Source: Alphaproteobacteria bacterium (GTDB lineage Bacteria > Pseudomonadota > Alphaproteobacteria > Reyranellales > Reyranellaceae). Taken from it: DNA of 64,000 nt. Positions 60,889 to 64,000 of the stretch are shown here, piece by piece. Each line of letters opens with the position of its first letter. Within the stretch, counting starts at the first letter, position 1. The translations under genes and the position numbers were made by a program. The notes under the pieces are model-generated. The model was not told the origin of the DNA, searched no databases, and saw only the letters and a list, made by a program, of their open reading frames with translations. The stretch is taken from positions 1-64,000 of the forward strand of contig VGCH01000012.1 in NCBI GenBank assembly GCA_016870115.1. Direction: 5' to 3'.

Positions 60889-62015
60889 AGCGCGCGCTTC
60901 CGCTCCTGCTGGCGTTGGCGCTCGCTCCTACGACCGCGCCGCGCGCGCAGGACCTTGCCTTGCCGATCCTGGTGCCGCTCACCGGCTTCGCCGCGCTGGA
61001 GGGCACCAGCCAGCGCAACGGCGCCCTGCTGGCGGCGCGCGAGATCGGCGACATCGCCTTCAAGCCCGAGGTGCTGGACACCCAGACCACGCCCGAAGGC
61101 GCCATCGCCGCCTGGAGCCGCGCGGTTGGCCCGGGCAACCTGCCGCCCGCCGTCGTGGGACCGATCCTGGGCACTCAGATGCTCGCCCTCCTGCCGCTCG
61201 CCCAGCAGCGCGGCGTGTCCATGCTCACCGTCTCGGGAACGGCACGGCTGTCGGAGATGGGCAACCCGCAGCTCTTCCGCTTCTTCCCGTCCGACCAGGT
61301 GGTGAAGGTGGCGCACGCCCGTTACGTGGCGCAAACGCTCGGCGCACGGCGCCCCGCCGTCATCTTCCAAAGCACGGCCTACGGCCAGTCGGGCCGCGAG
61401 CAGCTCGCGCGATCCTTCGCCGAGCTCGGCACGCCGCCGGTGCTGGAGGAGAGCGTCGGCCCGCAGGTGAATGACCTCACGCCCGCACTGGTGCGCGCGC
61501 GGGCTGCCAACGCCGACGTGCTCGTGCTGCACCTTCACGCGCCCTCGACGGCGCTTGCGGTGCGCCAGGCGCGTCAGTTGATGCCGTCGCTGCCGATCGT
61601 GGCCGGCTCCGCCATGCACCAGCCGGCGACGGCGGCGCTCCTCGAACCGGCCGAACTGAAAGGCATCTGCGCCGAAACCGCGTCCTCGCCGGTGAGCGCG
61701 ATCAGCCTGCCGATGCGGGCGTTCCTCGACGCCTATCGCGCGCAGTGGCGGGGCGATCCCGACGCCTTCGCCGCCGCCCAGTACGACTCCGTGCACATGC
61801 TGGCCCGCGTGATCCGCCGGCTGCGTGCCGCCGGCAAGCCGGCCGACGCCGCCTCGGTGCGCGACGGCCTCGCACGCGAGGAGTGGCGCGGCGTCGCGGC
61901 CTCCTACCGCTCCGACGGACGGGGCAACATGGCCCACGAAGCCGAGATCGTCTGCTACGACGGGCTGAGCCGCGTCCCCAAACTCGCCACCCGCTTCTCG
62001 TTCCCGCCGGGCTGA
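60885..62015 (+). CDS. Periplasmic branched-chain amino acid/amide-type binding protein
   Basis: The 376-residue protein has a signal peptide (MKRALPLLLALALAPTTAPR, cleavage after AQ) and the type 1 periplasmic binding fold used by LivJ-like receptors: LPILVPLTGFAALEGTSQRNGALLAAREIG at the start, and a hinge region with AAQYDSVHMLARVIRRL near 302. Its gene overlaps the gamma-glutamyltransferase stop, pointing to uptake of peptides or amides that the enzyme processes. No permease genes follow. Confidence 0.87.
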   Translation: MKRALPLLLALALAPTTAPRAQDLALPILVPLTGFAALEGTSQRNGALLAAREIGDIAFKPEVLDTQTTPEGAIAAWSRAVGPGNLPPAVVGPILGTQMLALLPLAQQRGVSMLTVSGTARLSEMGNPQLFRFFPSDQVVKVAHARYVAQTLGARRPAVIFQSTAYGQSGREQLARSFAELGTPPVLEESVGPQVNDLTPALVRARAANADVLVLHLHAPSTALAVRQARQLMPSLPIVAGSAMHQPATAALLEPAELKGICAETASSPVSAISLPMRAFLDAYRAQWRGDPDAFAAAQYDSVHMLARVIRRLRAAGKPADAASVRDGLAREEWRGVAASYRSDGRGNMAHEAEIVCYDGLSRVPKLATRFSFPPG

Positions 62016-62027
62016 GACCCGCGCGGG

Positions 62028-64000
62028 CTAGAAGCTGAAGCCCAGGCGGAATTGCAGCGTCCAGATGTCGAGCCCGACGAGGCCCAGCGAATCGTAGCTG
62101 CCCTAGAGGCGCGCGCTCAGCCCGTCGCGGCTCTGCACGCTCAACCCGCCGCCCAGCGAGCCCGAGACATTGCCGCGCGTGGCCACCTGCACGCCGTTGT
62201 TGAACACCGCGGTGGAGCTGTTCACATAGTTGATGTTGAGCCGACTGGTGGCGAAGGGCTCGATGTCCCACGCCCCGTCCGCGCTCTTGAAGCGATAACC
62301 GATCTCCGGCCCCGCCGCGATCGTGCCGAAATTCACGGTCTGCTCGGGCACCCGCGTGCCGGCGCTGTCGACGTAGGATTGCTGCTGCTCGGTGCCGTAG
62401 CTGAGCGACACCGAGGGCTGGAAGCGCCACGGTCCCTCCTGCCATTGGCCGGTCACCGCGCCGCCCATCAGGAAGCGCACCGCCGCGAAGCGCGCCGACA
62501 CCCCGGCCGCCGGATTGCTGTCGTAGCTGAGCGACGAGATCGCGCCGAACAGCGTCGCCGTCACGTTGGGATCGAGCCGCACATTGGCATAGGGCGCCAG
62601 CGAGAGCCCGATCGTGCCGATCCGCGTGCTGGGTGCGCCCAGCCGGGTCTCGAAGCTCTCGACCGCGCCCGACAGGCCGCCGGTGATCCAGGGCGCGAAG
62701 CGATAGTCGAAACCGACCGCGCCCACGAAGCCCGCGCTGTTGCTGTTGGCCAGCCGATCCCGCACGCCGGTGAGACGCCCCTCGCCCCAGACATTCCACT
62801 TGCCGGCCATCGCGTCGCGCAGCGGGTTCGATCCATCGGGCCGCTGCGCGAGTTCATAGAAATCCGCGATGTCGAACCGCAGGCGCGAGGGTCCGCCCGT
62901 GGGCCGCGTCGGCCGACCATCCATCGCGAGTGCATCCTGCTTCTCCAGTGATGCCTCCAGCGCGCTCCGCATCGCCGCCCGCCGCGCCGCCGCTGAGGCT
63001 GCCGGCGGGGCGGGGAGCGGTGCGACACGTTCGGCGCTTTGCGACTCCGCCCGTGCGCGCTCCAGCTCGGCCTTGATCGAATCGCGCTCAGCGCGGGCGT
63101 TGTTGGCCTCGCTCTCGGCCCGATCGACCCCCCTGCTCTCGATCTCTACCCTATCAAAGGCCAGTTGACGCTCACGCTCTGCGCGCTGCACGCGTGGATC
63201 CTTGTCCGCCTCCTGTTGCAGCCTGAACTGATTGGCGTTGTTCTCACGCCGCTCCGCTTCGGCGCGCGCCACCCCGGCCTCGAGCAGTTGCTTCTCTCCG
63301 GGACCGAGATTGGGGTTCTTGAGCTGCTCACGGAAGTCCCGCACCAACTCATCCAGGCGGTTTGCGTCCGCTTCGAGGTCGCGCAGTTCAGGGATCGCCT
63401 GCCGGCGCGCTTCCGCGCGGGCCTCCTGGGCGGCTTTCGCCCTTTCGGTAGCGCGCTCCAGCTCCTCGCGCTGCTCTTTCTCGGCGGCCTCCGCCTCGAC
63501 CACCCGCTGCTCAGCAGCCCGCAGCCGCGCCTCGATCTCCGGACAGCGCGGGCAACCGCGCGGCGCCGGCGGGTTGTCGATCGGCGTGGTCGGAGGCAGT
63601 TGAGAGGCAATACGGAAGAACTCGAAGGACGCGTCCGCCACGAAGCCGGCCTGCGCGTGCGCGATCCCGGCGTTGAGCTGAGTCTGGAAGCTTGCCCCCG
63701 TGGCACCGCCCACGCGGCAGGTGAAGGTGAACGTGCCGGCGCCTGCCTGCCCGTTGCCGCTCACGGTCAATTGTGATTGCCGCTCGTCGGGATAGTGATC
63801 GAGGTCGCGCCGGGCATCGCGATGCCGGCATTGGTGATCCCGGCACCCGACATGCTGAAGGTGCCGCCGGTCGACGTGACCACCGTCCCGGTGACGATCT
63901 CGCCGGCATTGTAGGGATGCGGCCCGGCATCGTTGAATATCCAGGCCCCCACCGCGGAAACCGCCGTGCTGCGCCCATTGATGAAGCTGCACCCCGCGGA
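62028..64000 (-). pseudogene. Autotransporter/outer-membrane beta-barrel protein, degraded, 5' end beyond window
   Basis: On the minus strand the frame from 64000 to about 63772 encodes a secreted-like Gly/Thr-rich start (FINGRSTAVSAVGAWIFNDA) and stops at TGA 63767. Shifting by one base near 63772 continues smoothly as QLTVSGNGQAGAG in the frame ending at 62103. That frame encodes a long charged coiled coil (about 63580-62990) and an autotransporter-type beta barrel. A TAG at 62105-62103 falls inside the barrel end, after which GSYDSLGLVGLDIWTLQF and a terminal LGFSF follow in frame to TAG 62028. A frameshift and a nonsense codon together indicate a decaying gene, unless they are sequence errors. 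Confidence 0.75.

Noticed and set aside
41104-64000. TAG reassigned to an amino acid in this genome
   Set aside because: TAG ends several intact genes at the expected place (for example LtnD at 5649, the TAXI receptors at 27113 and 30372, the permease at 29122). The two genes with internal TAG are better explained as nonsense changes, and the autotransporter also has a frameshift.
1-64000. CRISPR arrays, rRNA operons, prophage structural genes or secondary-metabolite clusters
   Set aside because: No regularly spaced repeats, rRNA-like sequence, phage morphogenesis genes or modular synthase domains were found.

Overview
This window looks like a chromosome segment from a GC-rich alphaproteobacterium. 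The evidence is a type B (no zinc ribbon) 41-residue ribosomal protein L36, an alphaproteobacterial-style DksA, an EipB-like envelope protein, TAXI-type TRAP and TctAB carboxylate transporters, and a photolyase/FAD/DUF1365/CFA-synthase cluster. A Rhodospirillales or Hyphomicrobiales-like soil or water heterotroph is the best guess; no rRNA or other strong taxonomic marker is present. Most genes are packed tightly, often with 4-base ATGA overlaps. One tRNA (Val-GAC) is present. I saw no CRISPR array and no complete insertion sequence; the only mobile remnant is the end of an IS3-type element at the left edge.

Layout. 1-900: end of an IS3-family element and a small helix-turn-helix protein with a 9-bp tandem repeat. 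905-7071: a plus-strand sugar-acid operon (glycerate 2-kinase, GFA-family protein, OtnK, OtnI, LtnD, pyruvate kinase). 7139-13764: a minus-strand glycolate oxidase operon glcD-glcE-glcF, interrupted between glcE and glcF by a HigBA-type toxin-antitoxin pair, and followed by a TPR protein and a phenylacetate-CoA ligase. 13781-14052: rpmJ with a visible promoter, leader hairpin and terminator. 14138-21807: aminotransferase, SelO, class II aldolase, acyl-CoA synthetase, and a phosphotransferase/TetR/caspase-like lipoprotein operon. 21913-31613: TauE exporter, TctB-TctA, HMG-CoA-lyase-like enzyme, a TAXI TRAP permease with a receptor on each side, and a CoA transferase.

31638-39641: envelope and housekeeping genes (DUF6134, EipB-like, L,D-transpeptidase-like, PdeM, keto-pentenoate hydratase, MobA, DksA), then D-aminoacylase and MlrC-type peptidase. 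39828-39962: an intergenic stretch with a promoter-like element, stacked hairpins, an unpaired CCUCCC and a strong plus-strand terminator between two minus-strand genes; I read it as an unannotated small RNA. 39967-46051: N-formylglutamate amidohydrolase, tRNA-Val, an adenylate cyclase/TolB/TPR gene broken by an in-frame TAG, a dienelactone hydrolase, a secreted unknown and an enolase-superfamily enzyme. 46167-48656: rhodanese, acyl-CoA synthetase, DUF3237. 48771-54958: photolyase, FAD oxidoreductase, DUF1365, CFA synthase and MFS transporter. 54981-59215: an ECF sigma factor operon (sigma, anti-sigma-like, CpxP/metal-sensor-like, DUF1800, DUF1501). 59335-64000: gamma-glutamyltransferase, a Leu-type binding protein, and a degraded autotransporter running off the right edge.

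Overall theme: uptake and breakdown of organic acids (threonate/glycerate, glycolate, tri- and dicarboxylates, CoA-activated acids), peptide-bond salvage, and envelope or oxidative-stress functions. The least explained items are the candidate sRNA, the toxin-antitoxin pair embedded in glcDEF, the sigma-factor/DUF1800/DUF1501 operon and the two genes carrying in-frame TAG codons.
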